DNA of 64,000 nucleotides from assembly GCA_035627375.1 (NCBI GenBank), contig DASPLX010000069.1, positions 1-64,000 on the forward strand, written 5' to 3'. The notes beneath the pieces are model-generated. The model had not been told where the DNA came from and ran no database searches. It saw only the letters and a list, made by a program, of their open reading frames with translations. A program made the position numbers and the translations under genes. This DNA is from DASPLX01 sp035627375. Its GTDB lineage: Bacteria > Pseudomonadota > Gammaproteobacteria > Burkholderiales > Burkholderiaceae_D. Of this stretch, positions 17,808-28,768 are shown one piece after another. How positions within the stretch are numbered: position 1 is the first letter of the stretch; each line of letters begins with the position of its first letter.

Positions 17808-19046
17808 TCAGTGGAAATGCCCAGTGGGTTGCGGCGCATCTTCCGGCATTTCCGCATGCACGAGTTCCGCTTCGAGATCGAGATAGAGCGGCGCGCCGCA
17901 ATCGTCGCAGGATTCCATCGGGAAACAGCCGCGATGATGCTTGACATGGGTGACGCCGCACTCGCGCAGCAAGGCGAGAATTTCCTCCAGCGGCGAACGC
18001 GGTTCTTGATCGGCGCCGGAAACGGCCGTCAACGGCTGGCCCTCGGGCGCGTCGCCTTCTTCCTGCCCGTATAGCGGCCATACCAGTCCGTACACCACGT
18101 CCGGATCGTTCATCCGCGCGAAGCTGACGCGGTACTCGTCGATCCGGCTGTCCGGCGTGTCCTCCCCGAAGCCGCCGATGATCGCTTGCAGCTTCTCGGC
18201 GCCGACATTGAGCGTGTGCGTCAGATAGTGAACGGCCGCCCGGATCGAAGCAGGGCGGATGCGCTTGTCGGCCACGCGGCAGGAAACATAGTACGCCTCC
18301 GGGAGCAACAGATCGATGCCGCAGCCGGGCAAGAGGCGCGCCACATTCGGCATGACTTGCGTACCCCATTGCGTCAGCGCCAGTTCGCGGTCCTGCGGAT
18401 TGAATTCGGCTTGCCAGCGGAAGATCGGGGTTCCGGCCGGCACGACGGCAACGGCCAACAGGTAACGCGTATCGGCCAGGAAGGGGGCGGTCTCCGGCGG
18501 GTTGGACAGGGCGCGCGGCGTTCCTCCCTTGAGCGCCGCCTGCGCCATCTGCTGGGTCAGGGCATAGGTTTCGGCATGCGTGCGCGGCAATTGATCGATC
18601 GCGTACAGTGTCGGCGCCACCGTCATGCGGGCATCGGCGGCCAGCACATGGGCATAGAGATGCGCAGACAGCGTCGCCAGCATGTCGGCGGCGATCGGGC
18701 CGGAAGCGATGGAAAAACGCGTCCAGGCAAGAATGGGGGCGGCGATCAGCAGCGCGTCGTAATGCTTGCCGTCCTGTTCGATGCGGCAGGATTCGCTGAC
18801 CGCCTCGACCGATTCCATCAGCGCATCGTAAGCGCCGGATTGGGACTTGAAGGCGTGGTCGAGCGCGGCATCGATCGTCTCTTGATGGCCGCTTTTCAGC
18901 AGCTTGACCAGGAGTTTGTCGAGTTCGGCCTCCCAGGCGCGTTCCTCGAGGCGGCTGGCGGCATCCATGACGGCCTGCGCGAAAGTGACGAGCCGCTGGC
19001 TATCGCTGGAAAGTTTTCGGGAAAAGCGTTTGGATGGACGGCGCAT
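17808..19046 (-). CDS. DUF2863 family protein
   Basis: A 412-residue soluble protein recognised as the DUF2863 family, which I know mainly from betaproteobacteria; its function is unknown. A cysteine-rich patch near the C terminus (HHRGCFPMESCDDCG) could hold a metal. The start was set at the ATG at 19046 (MRRPSKRF); a GTG 11 codons upstream is possible. It is transcribed toward the CYTH gene with no bases between the two stop codons. Confidence 0.8.
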   Translation of the reverse strand: MRRPSKRFSRKLSSDSQRLVTFAQAVMDAASRLEERAWEAELDKLLVKLLKSGHQETIDAALDHAFKSQSGAYDALMESVEAVSESCRIEQDGKHYDALLIAAPILAWTRFSIASGPIAADMLATLSAHLYAHVLAADARMTVAPTLYAIDQLPRTHAETYALTQQMAQAALKGGTPRALSNPPETAPFLADTRYLLAVAVVPAGTPIFRWQAEFNPQDRELALTQWGTQVMPNVARLLPGCGIDLLLPEAYYVSCRVADKRIRPASIRAAVHYLTHTLNVGAEKLQAIIGGFGEDTPDSRIDEYRVSFARMNDPDVVYGLVWPLYGQEEGDAPEGQPLTAVSGADQEPRSPLEEILALLRECGVTHVKHHRGCFPMESCDDCGAPLYLDLEAELVHAEMPEDAPQPTGHFH

Positions 19047-19130
19047 GGTGCGATGACGTTCAAATGAAACCGGGGACACGTATTGTAGTGGATTCCGGCG
19101 ACCTCATTCAAAACGCATTGTCGCAACGAC

Positions 19131-19159
19131 AAAAAAAGCCGCACGGTGGCGCGTGCGGC
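19131..19159 (-). terminator. Rho-independent terminator after the small membrane protein gene
   Basis: On the - strand GCCGCAC/GTGCGGC forms a 7-bp stem followed by seven T residues, 27 bp beyond the stop codon of the 57-residue gene. Confidence 0.8.
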
Positions 19160-19185
19160 CGGAAAGCACTGCAGGAGGAGTGCAA

Positions 19186-19359
19186 CTATTTCGATGCGGC
19201 GGAGGCGGCAGGCGCGGCGGCGGATGCGGGCGACGAGGCATGCTCGATGGGATTGTGGCCGCCGGCTTCGCCTGCCATGTCGACCTTGTCGCCGCCTTGC
19301 ATGATGAGGAACAGCGCCAATGCCGCGAAACCGACGAATCCAACAAAAATTTTCCACAT
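19186..19359 (-). CDS. Small single-span membrane protein
   Basis: A 57-residue protein: MWKIFVGFVGF begins one membrane segment (about residues 2-20, ending LFLIMQGG), followed by a polar, Ala/Ser/Pro-rich tail. A clear ribosome site (GGAGAC) sits 5 bp before the ATG, and it has its own terminator on one side and the acnA terminator on the other, which supports a real monocistronic gene. Not a recognised family. Confidence 0.65.
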   Translation of the reverse strand: MWKIFVGFVGFAALALFLIMQGGDKVDMAGEAGGHNPIEHASSPASAAAPAASAASK

Positions 19360-19392
19360 GACAGGTCTCCAGATATCGTGATGGCGGGAAAA

Positions 19393-19420
19393 CAAAAACG
19401 CCGGACATGGCCGGCGTTTT
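19393..19420 (-). terminator. Rho-independent terminator of acnA
   Basis: AAAACGCCGG/CCGGCGTTTT is a 10-bp symmetric stem with a 6-nt loop, followed on the - strand by further T-rich sequence, 55 bp beyond the acnA stop. Its symmetry means it could also work on the + strand. Confidence 0.85.
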
Positions 19421-19474
19421 GTCCTGTCTTGCAGATTACAGGCGGAATCTTACATCAGGCTTTCGCCCGAGTCC

Positions 19475-22183
<2,709 letters not shown>

Positions 22184-22287
22184 TTATCCTCTCCTTAGAT
22201 GACAAAACGTGATTCCTGGTTGATTGCGTGTTCTTTTCGCCGGGGCGTCTTGCCGCCGGTGTCCTTCTTCTTCTGCTATTGGGGCGT

Positions 22288-22740
22288 TCAGCCTGTCTGT
22301 GCTTCCTGTTCCTGCTGGTGATTCCTGCATTCGTTCGCCAGCTGCTGGCCTTTCTTCGAATCGAGCAGCATGCCCTTGGCCGGGATGCCTATCCAGACCA
22401 GGCCCGCCTTCGGATTCTCGAAACGGTGAGCGCCGGTCGTCGTATCGACGCGCGTCATCTGATGCAGCTTGCGCTTCCAGCGCATGGCGACCTGCTTGTC
22501 GTCGCCCGGATTCTCGTAAATCGTGATCCGGTCGCCGTGCGCGCACTTGAAATCGACGGCCGTCATGCCGTTCGTATCCGGTTCCTTTTCCTCCTCGGCG
22601 GCCGCTTTCTTGCTCTTGGCCTTCTTCGCTTGCGCCTTCTTCACCTGCTTGGCGGGCGCGGAAGCATCGCTTTGAGCGAAGGTTTGTTGTGCGCCGAATG
22701 CCAGGATGGCGATCAGCAGGGCGGAGAATGGTCGTTTCAT
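22288..22740 (-). CDS. Secreted protein with MliC-like C-terminal domain
   Basis: A 150-residue exported protein. It has a signal peptide (about 1-22, ending QTFAQ), a Lys/Ala-rich linker (about 30-55), and a compact domain with two cysteines (FKCAHGD and LANECRN) about 70 residues apart. The layout resembles MliC/PliC lysozyme inhibitors (one disulfide, beta barrel), but I cannot see the inhibitor loop clearly, so this is a resemblance. The start at 22740 has a GAGGAAA ribosome site. It lies 104 bp upstream of acnA on the same strand. Confidence 0.7.
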   Translation of the reverse strand: MKRPFSALLIAILAFGAQQTFAQSDASAPAKQVKKAQAKKAKSKKAAAEEEKEPDTNGMTAVDFKCAHGDRITIYENPGDDKQVAMRWKRKLHQMTRVDTTTGAHRFENPKAGLVWIGIPAKGMLLDSKKGQQLANECRNHQQEQEAQTG

Positions 22741-22806
22741 GATGTCGTTTCCTCTAAGTTGACGTGCGGCCCCTGAGCGCACTATCCCCCCTTTTATTCA
22801 TGGCAT

Positions 22807-23772
22807 TCATAGCAGCACGGCCGCCGTTGCCGGCAGCGCCGTTCCGCTCGCTTTCGCGCGCTGCAGTATCGACCAGTAATAGCGATAACTGGCGCGATCG
22901 TGCAGCTTGTTGTTGTGTTTTATCGGTCCCCATTGCACGGCCTGCGCGGCGTTGAGAATCTCCATGGCGTCGTGGACTTCGGCCGTATCGGGCGCGAAGG
23001 CCGCGACGATGAGTTTGATCTGATCCGGATGGATGCTCCACATGCGCGTATAGCCGAATTCACGGGCGGCGCGGCGCGCGTCGTCGGCGACGACGGCGGC
23101 ATTCCGGATTTCGGTCGTGACGTTGTGCGAAGGCGTCTTGCCGTGCGCATGGCAGGCGGCCGCGATCTCTAGCTTGGCGCGGGTGATCAGCGGATGCGTG
23201 AATTGCCCGGGCGAGCGCATCGCATCGCCGGGAATCGCGCCATAGTGGGCGGAGACGAAATCCATGATGCCGAACGAAAGGCATTCGACCTGCGGCAGGG
23301 CGGCGATGGCATGCGCATCGGCCAGCGCGCCGTGGGTTTCGATCAGTATGTGCACCGGCAAGTCGGCGCGCTTGCCGGCATGCCGGTTGATGACGTCGAT
23401 CGCGTGTTCGACATCGGCCACGCATTGCGGTTTCGGAACCACGAGATAGGCTAGGCGCTCGGCCGCGCCTTCGCAGATGATGGCGACATCCTGCTCGAAG
23501 AACGGGCTGGAAACATCGTGCACGCGCGCGCCGATGCGATTGAAGCGATTGTCTTCGCCGGCGATCAGCGCGGCGACGAGCCGCGCATGCGCTTCTTCGT
23601 TGCCGGCCGCGGCGCCATCCTCGCAATCGAAAGTGATGTCGAAGATCGGGCCAAGTTCTTGTTGCAGGGCAAGCGACTTGCGCATCAGCTTTTCGGAGCC
23701 GGCGTAGTGGTCGCAGACCGGAATCGTCACCGGTGCGTGCTTGTCCTGGAATAAGACCTCGGAAGGGTGCAT
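22807..23772 (-). CDS. HpcH/HpaI aldolase / CitE-like CoA-ester lyase family protein
   Basis: A 321-residue TIM-barrel protein of the citrate lyase beta / malyl-CoA lyase superfamily. The metal-binding FDCEDGAAAGNE and the VPKPQ, LIETHGAL and HPDQI segments are present. Length suits stand-alone CitE-like enzymes (malyl-CoA or citramalyl-CoA lyase, or malyl-CoA thioesterase) rather than citrate lyase, as no citD or citF is nearby. It lies between acnA and mdh on the same strand, 94 bp from mdh, so a CoA-ester side reaction of malate, glyoxylate or oxaloacetate is plausible. The substrate is not determined. Confidence 0.85.
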   Translation of the reverse strand: MHPSEVLFQDKHAPVTIPVCDHYAGSEKLMRKSLALQQELGPIFDITFDCEDGAAAGNEEAHARLVAALIAGEDNRFNRIGARVHDVSSPFFEQDVAIICEGAAERLAYLVVPKPQCVADVEHAIDVINRHAGKRADLPVHILIETHGALADAHAIAALPQVECLSFGIMDFVSAHYGAIPGDAMRSPGQFTHPLITRAKLEIAAACHAHGKTPSHNVTTEIRNAAVVADDARRAAREFGYTRMWSIHPDQIKLIVAAFAPDTAEVHDAMEILNAAQAVQWGPIKHNNKLHDRASYRYYWSILQRAKASGTALPATAAVLL

Positions 23773-23866
23773 GTAAAACGTGTTTGTCGGCGTGTTGTCG
23801 TCGGTTGGCGGGTTCGTACGGCGGACAGGCGGCGTCGATGCCGCCGCTTGCCCGCCCGCGGCAGGC

Positions 23867-24856
23867 TTAGCCCACGAGATGCTTGACGCCGTCGCGCTCT
23901 TCCATCAATTCCTTGAGCGTGAGGTTGATGCGCTCTTGCGAGAATGCATCGATGTCGAGACCCTGGACGATCTTGTACTCGCCGTTCTCGGTGGTGACCG
24001 GGAAGCCGAACATCGTGCCTTCGGGGATGCCGTAGGAGCCGTCGGACGGCACGCCCATCGTCGTCCACTTGCCGTTGGTGCCGAGCATCCAGTCGCGTAC
24101 ATGGTCGATGGCGGCGTTGGCTGCCGATGCCGCGGAGGACAGGCCGCGGGCTTCGATGATGGCGGCGCCGCGCTTGCCGACCGTCGGCAGGAAGACGTCC
24201 TTGTTCCAGGCTTCGTCGTTGATCATTGCCTTGACCGATTGACCGTCGATCGTGGCGAAGCGGTAGTCGGCATACATGGTCGGGGAGTGGTTGCCCCAGA
24301 CGCACAGCTTTTCGATCGAGGACACCGGCTTGCCGGTCTTGGCCGCGACTTGCGACAATGCGCGGTTGTGGTCGAGGCGCAGCATCGCGGTGAAGTTCTT
24401 GGCCGGCAGGCTGGGCGCCGACTTCATGGCGATGTAGGCGTTGGTGTTGGCCGGATTGCCGACGACCAGCACCTTGACGTTGCGCGAAGCGACCGCGTCG
24501 AGCGCCTTGCCTTGCACCGTGAAGATCTGGGCATTGGCTTCGAGCAGATCCTTGCGCTCCATTCCCGGGCCGCGCGGACGGGCGCCGACCAGCAGGGCAA
24601 CGTCCGCATCCTTGAAGGCGGTCATCGGATCGCTATGCGCGGTCATGCCGGCCAGCAGCGGGAATGCGCAGTCGTCGATTTCCATCATCACGCCCTTGAG
24701 CGCCTTCTGAGCTTTCTCGTCCGGGATTTCGAGCAATTGCAGAATGACCGGTTGATCCTTGCCGAGCATGTCGCCGTTGGCGATGCGGAACAGCAGGGAA
24801 TAGCCGATCTGGCCGGCGGCGCCGGTAACGGCAACACGCATGGGGGCTTTAGCCAT
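23867..24856 (-). CDS. mdh: Malate dehydrogenase
   Basis: A 329-residue NAD-dependent malate dehydrogenase of the long, cytosolic-type group common in betaproteobacteria. Visible are the nucleotide-binding VTGAAGQIGYSL, the substrate loop with RPRGPGMERKDLL, the DHNRALSQ segment and the catalytic His in VWGNHSP. It oxidises malate to oxaloacetate in the TCA cycle. It is divergent from the GntR regulator and is probably the first gene of the - strand TCA series. Start MAKAPMRV is preceded by GGAGAG. Confidence 0.98.
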   Translation of the reverse strand: MAKAPMRVAVTGAAGQIGYSLLFRIANGDMLGKDQPVILQLLEIPDEKAQKALKGVMMEIDDCAFPLLAGMTAHSDPMTAFKDADVALLVGARPRGPGMERKDLLEANAQIFTVQGKALDAVASRNVKVLVVGNPANTNAYIAMKSAPSLPAKNFTAMLRLDHNRALSQVAAKTGKPVSSIEKLCVWGNHSPTMYADYRFATIDGQSVKAMINDEAWNKDVFLPTVGKRGAAIIEARGLSSAASAANAAIDHVRDWMLGTNGKWTTMGVPSDGSYGIPEGTMFGFPVTTENGEYKIVQGLDIDAFSQERINLTLKELMEERDGVKHLVG

Positions 24857-25155
24857 TTTTAACTCTCCAAAGGTGGTGATGAAAGCGATGTAGGACAGGT
24901 TTTCTAAGCTTGCCGAACCTGGATTGGTGAACCTGTAATCATACCGGTGAACTTCCCGCGAGTCACAGGCGGTCGCTGGACAAGAGCTGATCGAACACTG
25001 TTCATGCGCAAGGGAAATGCGATTTTCTCGGAGCTTGCGTCATGTCAATATTGCACGCGAGTGTAGGCTTGCGGCGGCGGTCTGTCAATGCCTATCATAT
25101 ATCTTATATAAGACATATCAGTTGTCATTTTTTGCTGGACGGCAAGCAAGCTTTT
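24857..25155. other. Divergent mdh / gntR intergenic region
   Basis: 299 bp without a gene. On the - strand it holds the mdh leader and a possible -10 (TATGAT, plus-strand 24938-24943) without a clear -35. On the + strand it holds the palindrome at 25097-25118 and the AT-rich promoter region of the regulator. A frame is open from 25042 into the regulator, but it would translate the palindrome and has no ribosome site. Confidence 0.6.
25097..25118. promoter_or_regulatory. Palindromic operator candidate for the GntR regulator
   Basis: A 22-bp inverted repeat with a perfect 12-bp core, TCTTATATAAGA (25102-25113), and flanks that pair except at one position. It lies 37 bp before the chosen regulator start and in the mdh-regulator gap, in a locally AT-rich stretch. 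Size and symmetry fit a dimeric GntR-family site; autoregulation and control of mdh or the downstream sdh operon are inferences. Confidence 0.55.
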
Positions 25156-25977
25156 ATGGTGAAATCCCCAGTTATGAGTTCGAATCCGTCCAATCTGGCG
25201 AACAATGTTGCGACCCTCGGCGCGCAGGGCCAGGGGGGCGGGGTTTCCGCTTCCGGCACATCTCCCACCTTCAGCCCCTTGTACCAGCAGATCAAGGCGC
25301 TGATCACCCAGAGTCTCCAGTCCGGCGAATGGAAGCCGGGCGAGCTGATTCCGAGCGAGGTCGAGCTGGCGGGCCGTTTCAAGGTGAGTCAAGGCACCGT
25401 GCGCAAGGCGATCGACGAGCTGGCGGCGGAAAATCTCGTCGTGCGCCGTCAAGGCAAGGGGACTTTCGTGGCGACGCATCACGAAGCGCGCGCCCAATTC
25501 CGTTTCCTGCGGCTGATGCCCGACCTGGGCGACCCCCATTATCCCGAAAATCGCATTCTCGAGGTCAAGCGTCTGCGCGCTCCGGCCGAGGTGGCGCGTC
25601 AGCTCGACATGAAATCGGGCGATTCGGTCATCTTCATCAAGCGCGTCCAATCCTTCGACGGTGCGCCGACGATTCTCGAAGAGCTTTGGCTTCCCGGCAT
25701 GATTTTCAAGGGGCTCACCGCCGAGCGCCTGTCGGAGTACAAGGGGCCGATGTACGGTTTGTTCGAAAGCGAATTCGGGACGCATATGATCCATGCGGCC
25801 GAAAAGCTGCGCGCGGTCCCGGCCGGCGAAGCGGAGGCGGAGTTGCTCGCCGTGCCACTCGGCACGCCGCTGCTGTCGGTCGAGCGGGTGTCGTTCACGT
25901 ATGGGAACAAGCCGGTGGAAGTGCGGCGCGGTTTGTACCTGACCGTTCGCCATCATTATCAGAATGAGTTGAGTTGA
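25156..25977 (+). CDS. GntR-family regulator with UTRA domain (HutC subfamily)
   Basis: A 273-residue transcription regulator. After a ~38-residue flexible leader comes a winged helix (about 40-110) with the GntR signature PSEVELAGRFKVSQGTVRKA and the wing RRQGKGTF, then a UTRA effector-binding domain to the end. The start is either the ATG at 25156 or at 25174; an earlier frame start at 25042 is rejected because it would run through the operator-like palindrome. It is divergent from mdh and 153 bp upstream of sdhC, so it probably governs TCA genes in response to a small metabolite. The effector is unknown. Confidence 0.88.
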   Translation: MVKSPVMSSNPSNLANNVATLGAQGQGGGVSASGTSPTFSPLYQQIKALITQSLQSGEWKPGELIPSEVELAGRFKVSQGTVRKAIDELAAENLVVRRQGKGTFVATHHEARAQFRFLRLMPDLGDPHYPENRILEVKRLRAPAEVARQLDMKSGDSVIFIKRVQSFDGAPTILEELWLPGMIFKGLTAERLSEYKGPMYGLFESEFGTHMIHAAEKLRAVPAGEAEAELLAVPLGTPLLSVERVSFTYGNKPVEVRRGLYLTVRHHYQNELS

Positions 25978-26028
25978 AGGATTGCGGGATTGCGCCGAAT
26001 GCGGCATAGGCATGTGGACACATTGGTC

Positions 26029-26083
26029 TTGACAAAAGGAAATGTTGCCGATTGTGCTCACTACATATTGGTGTGCCGCACAA
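26029..26083 (+). promoter_or_regulatory. sdhC promoter candidate with overlapping dyad
   Basis: A perfect -35 hexamer TTGACA (26029-26034) is followed after 17 bp by a poor -10 region that coincides with the left arm of an inverted repeat, TTGTGC (26052-26057) and GCACAA (26078-26083). A weak -10 under a dyad suggests a regulated promoter, but the start site is not shown. Confidence 0.4.
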
Positions 26084-26130
26084 AATAGGTGAGAATTACG
26101 CGTTTACCAAGTTTTCGGGAGGTTGTGTCC

Positions 26131-26541
26131 ATGTCAGAAGCCGCAAAAAAACGGCCGCAATTCCGTAACATTCATATTACGGATCTTGCGTTCTCCTATC
26201 GCATGCCGTTGGCCGCCAAGGTCTCGATCATGCATCGAGTCAGCGGTGCTTTCATTTTCCTGCTGCTGCCCTTCATCCTCTATCTGCTCGATAACAGCCT
26301 GACGTCCGAAGGCACGTTCGAGTATTTCCGGGGCCTCATGTCTTACACGAGCGTCAAACTCGTCGTGCTGGCGCTTGCCTGGGCGTATCTCCATCATTTT
26401 TGCGCCGGCATGCGTCATCTGGTCATGGACTTGCACATCGGCGCTACCAAGGAAGGCGCGCGTTCGAGCGCGATCGCCGTCCTAGCGGTCAGCCTGCCCT
26501 TGACCGCACTGTTCGGATTGAAATTGTTCGGAGTGTTCTGA
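26131..26541 (+). CDS. sdhC: Succinate dehydrogenase cytochrome b556 subunit
   Basis: A 136-residue membrane anchor with three hydrophobic segments (about 35-54, 72-92, 113-135). The conserved SIMHRVSG segment (Ser32, Arg36) forms part of the quinone site and His89 in the LHHFCAGMRH segment corresponds to the haem b ligand of E. coli SdhC. The start was set at the ATG 26131, preceded by GGGAGG; the frame is open 14 codons earlier without support. First gene of sdhCDAB. Confidence 0.95.
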   Translation: MSEAAKKRPQFRNIHITDLAFSYRMPLAAKVSIMHRVSGAFIFLLLPFILYLLDNSLTSEGTFEYFRGLMSYTSVKLVVLALAWAYLHHFCAGMRHLVMDLHIGATKEGARSSAIAVLAVSLPLTALFGLKLFGVF

Positions 26542-26542
26542 A

Positions 26543-26908
26543 ATGGCGAATAACAACATCGGGCCGAAGCGCATGGTGGTCGGCGCGCATTACGGCGTGA
26601 TCGACTGGCTGGCGCAACGCATCACCGCGATCGTGATGGCGGTCTACACCATCATCCTGCTGGGGCTGTTCTTCTTCGGCAAGGATTTCAGCTACCAAGG
26701 CTGGGCCGGCCTGTTCGCGCAGCAATGGTTCAAGCTCGCGACCTTCGTGACCTTCATCGCATTGCTGTATCACGCCTGGGTCGGCATGCGCAATATCTGG
26801 ATGGACTACGTCAAGCCGGTCGCCGTGCGCCTCACCCTGCAGGTGCTCACCATCCTGTGGCTGGTCGGCTGCGCCGGCTATGCGGCTCAGATTCTCTGGA
26901 GAGTGTAA
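26543..26908 (+). CDS. sdhD: Succinate dehydrogenase hydrophobic anchor subunit
   Basis: A 121-residue anchor with three membrane segments. HAWVGMRNIWMDYVKP matches the E. coli SdhD segment bearing His71 and the Asp-Tyr pair at the quinone pocket. It starts one base after the sdhC stop, indicating coupled translation and the usual SdhC-SdhD heterodimer. Confidence 0.95.
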   Translation: MANNNIGPKRMVVGAHYGVIDWLAQRITAIVMAVYTIILLGLFFFGKDFSYQGWAGLFAQQWFKLATFVTFIALLYHAWVGMRNIWMDYVKPVAVRLTLQVLTILWLVGCAGYAAQILWRV

Positions 26909-26911
26909 ATC

Positions 26912-28690
26912 GTGGCAGCAATCAAATCCTCCCTTCCTTCCCGCCGCTTCGACGTCGTCGTGGTCGGCGCCGGCGGTTCCGGCATGCGCGCTTCGCTGCA
27001 GCTGGCCGAAGCCGGTCTGAACGTCGCCGTCCTGTCCAAGGTCTTCCCGACCCGTTCGCATACCGTCGCCGCGCAAGGCGGCATCGGCGCCTCGCTCGGC
27101 AACATGTCCGAGGACGATTGGTACTGGCACATGTTCGACACCGTCAAGGGTTCCGACTATCTCGGCGACCAGGACGCGATCGAATTCATGTGCCGCGAGG
27201 CGCCGAAGGTCGTGTATGAACTCGAACACTTCGGCATGCCGTTCGACCGCAATCCCGACGGCACGATCTATCAGCGTCCGTTCGGCGGCCATACCGCCAA
27301 TTTCGGCGAGAAGCCGGTGCAGCGCGCCTGCGCCGCGGCCGACCGCACCGGCCACGCCTTGCTGCATACGCTCTACCAGCGCAACGTGCGCGCCAAGACG
27401 CATTTCTTCGTCGAGTGGATGGCGATCGACATCGTCCGCGATGCCGACGGCGATGTGCTCGGCGTCGTCGCCCTCGAAATGGAAACCGGCGACGTGATGA
27501 TCCTCGAAGCCAAGACCACGGTGTTCGCCACCGGCGGCGCGGGCCGCATCTTCGCCGCTTCGACCAACGCCTTCATCAACACCGGCGACGGCCTCGGCAT
27601 GGCCGCGCGCGCCGGCCTGCCGCTGGAAGACATGGAATTCTGGCAATTCCACCCGACCGGCGTCTCCGGCGCCGGCGTGCTGATCACCGAAGGCGTGCGC
27701 GGCGAGGGCGGCATCCTGATCAACTCCAACGGCGAGCGCTTCATGGAGCGTTACGCGCCGACGCTGAAGGATCTGGCGCCGCGCGACTTCGTCTCGCGCT
27801 CGATGGACCAGGAGATCAAGGAAGGCCGCGGCTGCGGTCCGAACAAGGACCATGTGCTGCTCGACCTGCGCCACATCGGCGCCGACACGATCAAGAAGCG
27901 CTTGCCGTCGATTCTCGAGATCGGCCACAAGTTCGCCAACGTCGACGCCACCAAGGAGCCGATCCCGGTGGTGCCGACGATCCACTATCAGATGGGCGGC
28001 ATCCCGACCAACATCAACGGCCAGGTCGTCGTGCCGAAGAACGGCAATCCGAGCGAAGTGGTCAACGGCATGTACGCGATCGGCGAATGCGCCTGCGTCT
28101 CGGTGCATGGCGCCAATCGCCTCGGCACCAATTCGCTGCTCGACCTGGTCGTGTTCGGCCGCGCCGCCGGCAACCATATCGTCGCCTCCAACCTCAAGGC
28201 GAAGAGCCACAAGCCGTTGCCGGCCGACGCCGCCGACCGTGCCATGGAGCGCATGGCGCGCCTGGAAAGCAGCACCGGCTCCGAGCGCGTCCAGGACGTG
28301 GCCAACGCCATCCGCGGCGCGATGCAGCAATACTGCGGCGTATTCCGCACCGACGAGCTGCTGCAGGCCGGTTACACGAAGATCATGGAACTCGACGAGC
28401 GCCGCAAGCACGTTTCGTTCAAGGACAAGTCCAAGGTCTTCAACACCGCGCGCGTCGAAGCGCTCGAACTGGACAACCTGATCGAAACCGCGAAAGCCAC
28501 GATCACGTCGGCCGTCGCCCGCAAGGAATCGCGCGGCGCCCACGCGCATCGCGACTTCCCGAATCGCGACGACGAGAACTGGATGAAGCACACGCTGTGG
28601 TTCTCGGAAGGCAATCGCCTCGACTACAAGCCGGTGGTCACCAAGCCGTTGACGGTGGAAACCTTCAAGCCGAAGGCAAGGACCTTTTAA
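26912..28690 (+). CDS. sdhA: Succinate dehydrogenase flavoprotein subunit
   Basis: A 592-residue flavoprotein that oxidises succinate to fumarate. It has the dinucleotide fold VVVVGAGGSGMRA, the covalent-FAD His in TRSHTVAAQGG, the substrate region FGGHTANFGEK and the active-site Arg region near the C-terminal third (HGANRLGTNSLLDL). The start codon is GTG, 3 bp after sdhD. The C terminus is complete (KPKARTF). FAD attachment is expected to need SdhE, encoded downstream. Confidence 0.98.
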   Translation: MAAIKSSLPSRRFDVVVVGAGGSGMRASLQLAEAGLNVAVLSKVFPTRSHTVAAQGGIGASLGNMSEDDWYWHMFDTVKGSDYLGDQDAIEFMCREAPKVVYELEHFGMPFDRNPDGTIYQRPFGGHTANFGEKPVQRACAAADRTGHALLHTLYQRNVRAKTHFFVEWMAIDIVRDADGDVLGVVALEMETGDVMILEAKTTVFATGGAGRIFAASTNAFINTGDGLGMAARAGLPLEDMEFWQFHPTGVSGAGVLITEGVRGEGGILINSNGERFMERYAPTLKDLAPRDFVSRSMDQEIKEGRGCGPNKDHVLLDLRHIGADTIKKRLPSILEIGHKFANVDATKEPIPVVPTIHYQMGGIPTNINGQVVVPKNGNPSEVVNGMYAIGECACVSVHGANRLGTNSLLDLVVFGRAAGNHIVASNLKAKSHKPLPADAADRAMERMARLESSTGSERVQDVANAIRGAMQQYCGVFRTDELLQAGYTKIMELDERRKHVSFKDKSKVFNTARVEALELDNLIETAKATITSAVARKESRGAHAHRDFPNRDDENWMKHTLWFSEGNRLDYKPVVTKPLTVETFKPKARTF

Positions 28691-28768
28691 TCCAGTTATA
28701 TACGGTTTGGGGCAGGGCTGGCCGGGTAGGCTACGCGATTCCAGCTCGGTCCCACAAGGGAAAAGATT

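Noticed and set aside
25042..25155. Earlier start for the GntR regulator
   Set aside because: It would translate through the operator-like palindrome, adds residues with no family support and lacks a ribosome site.
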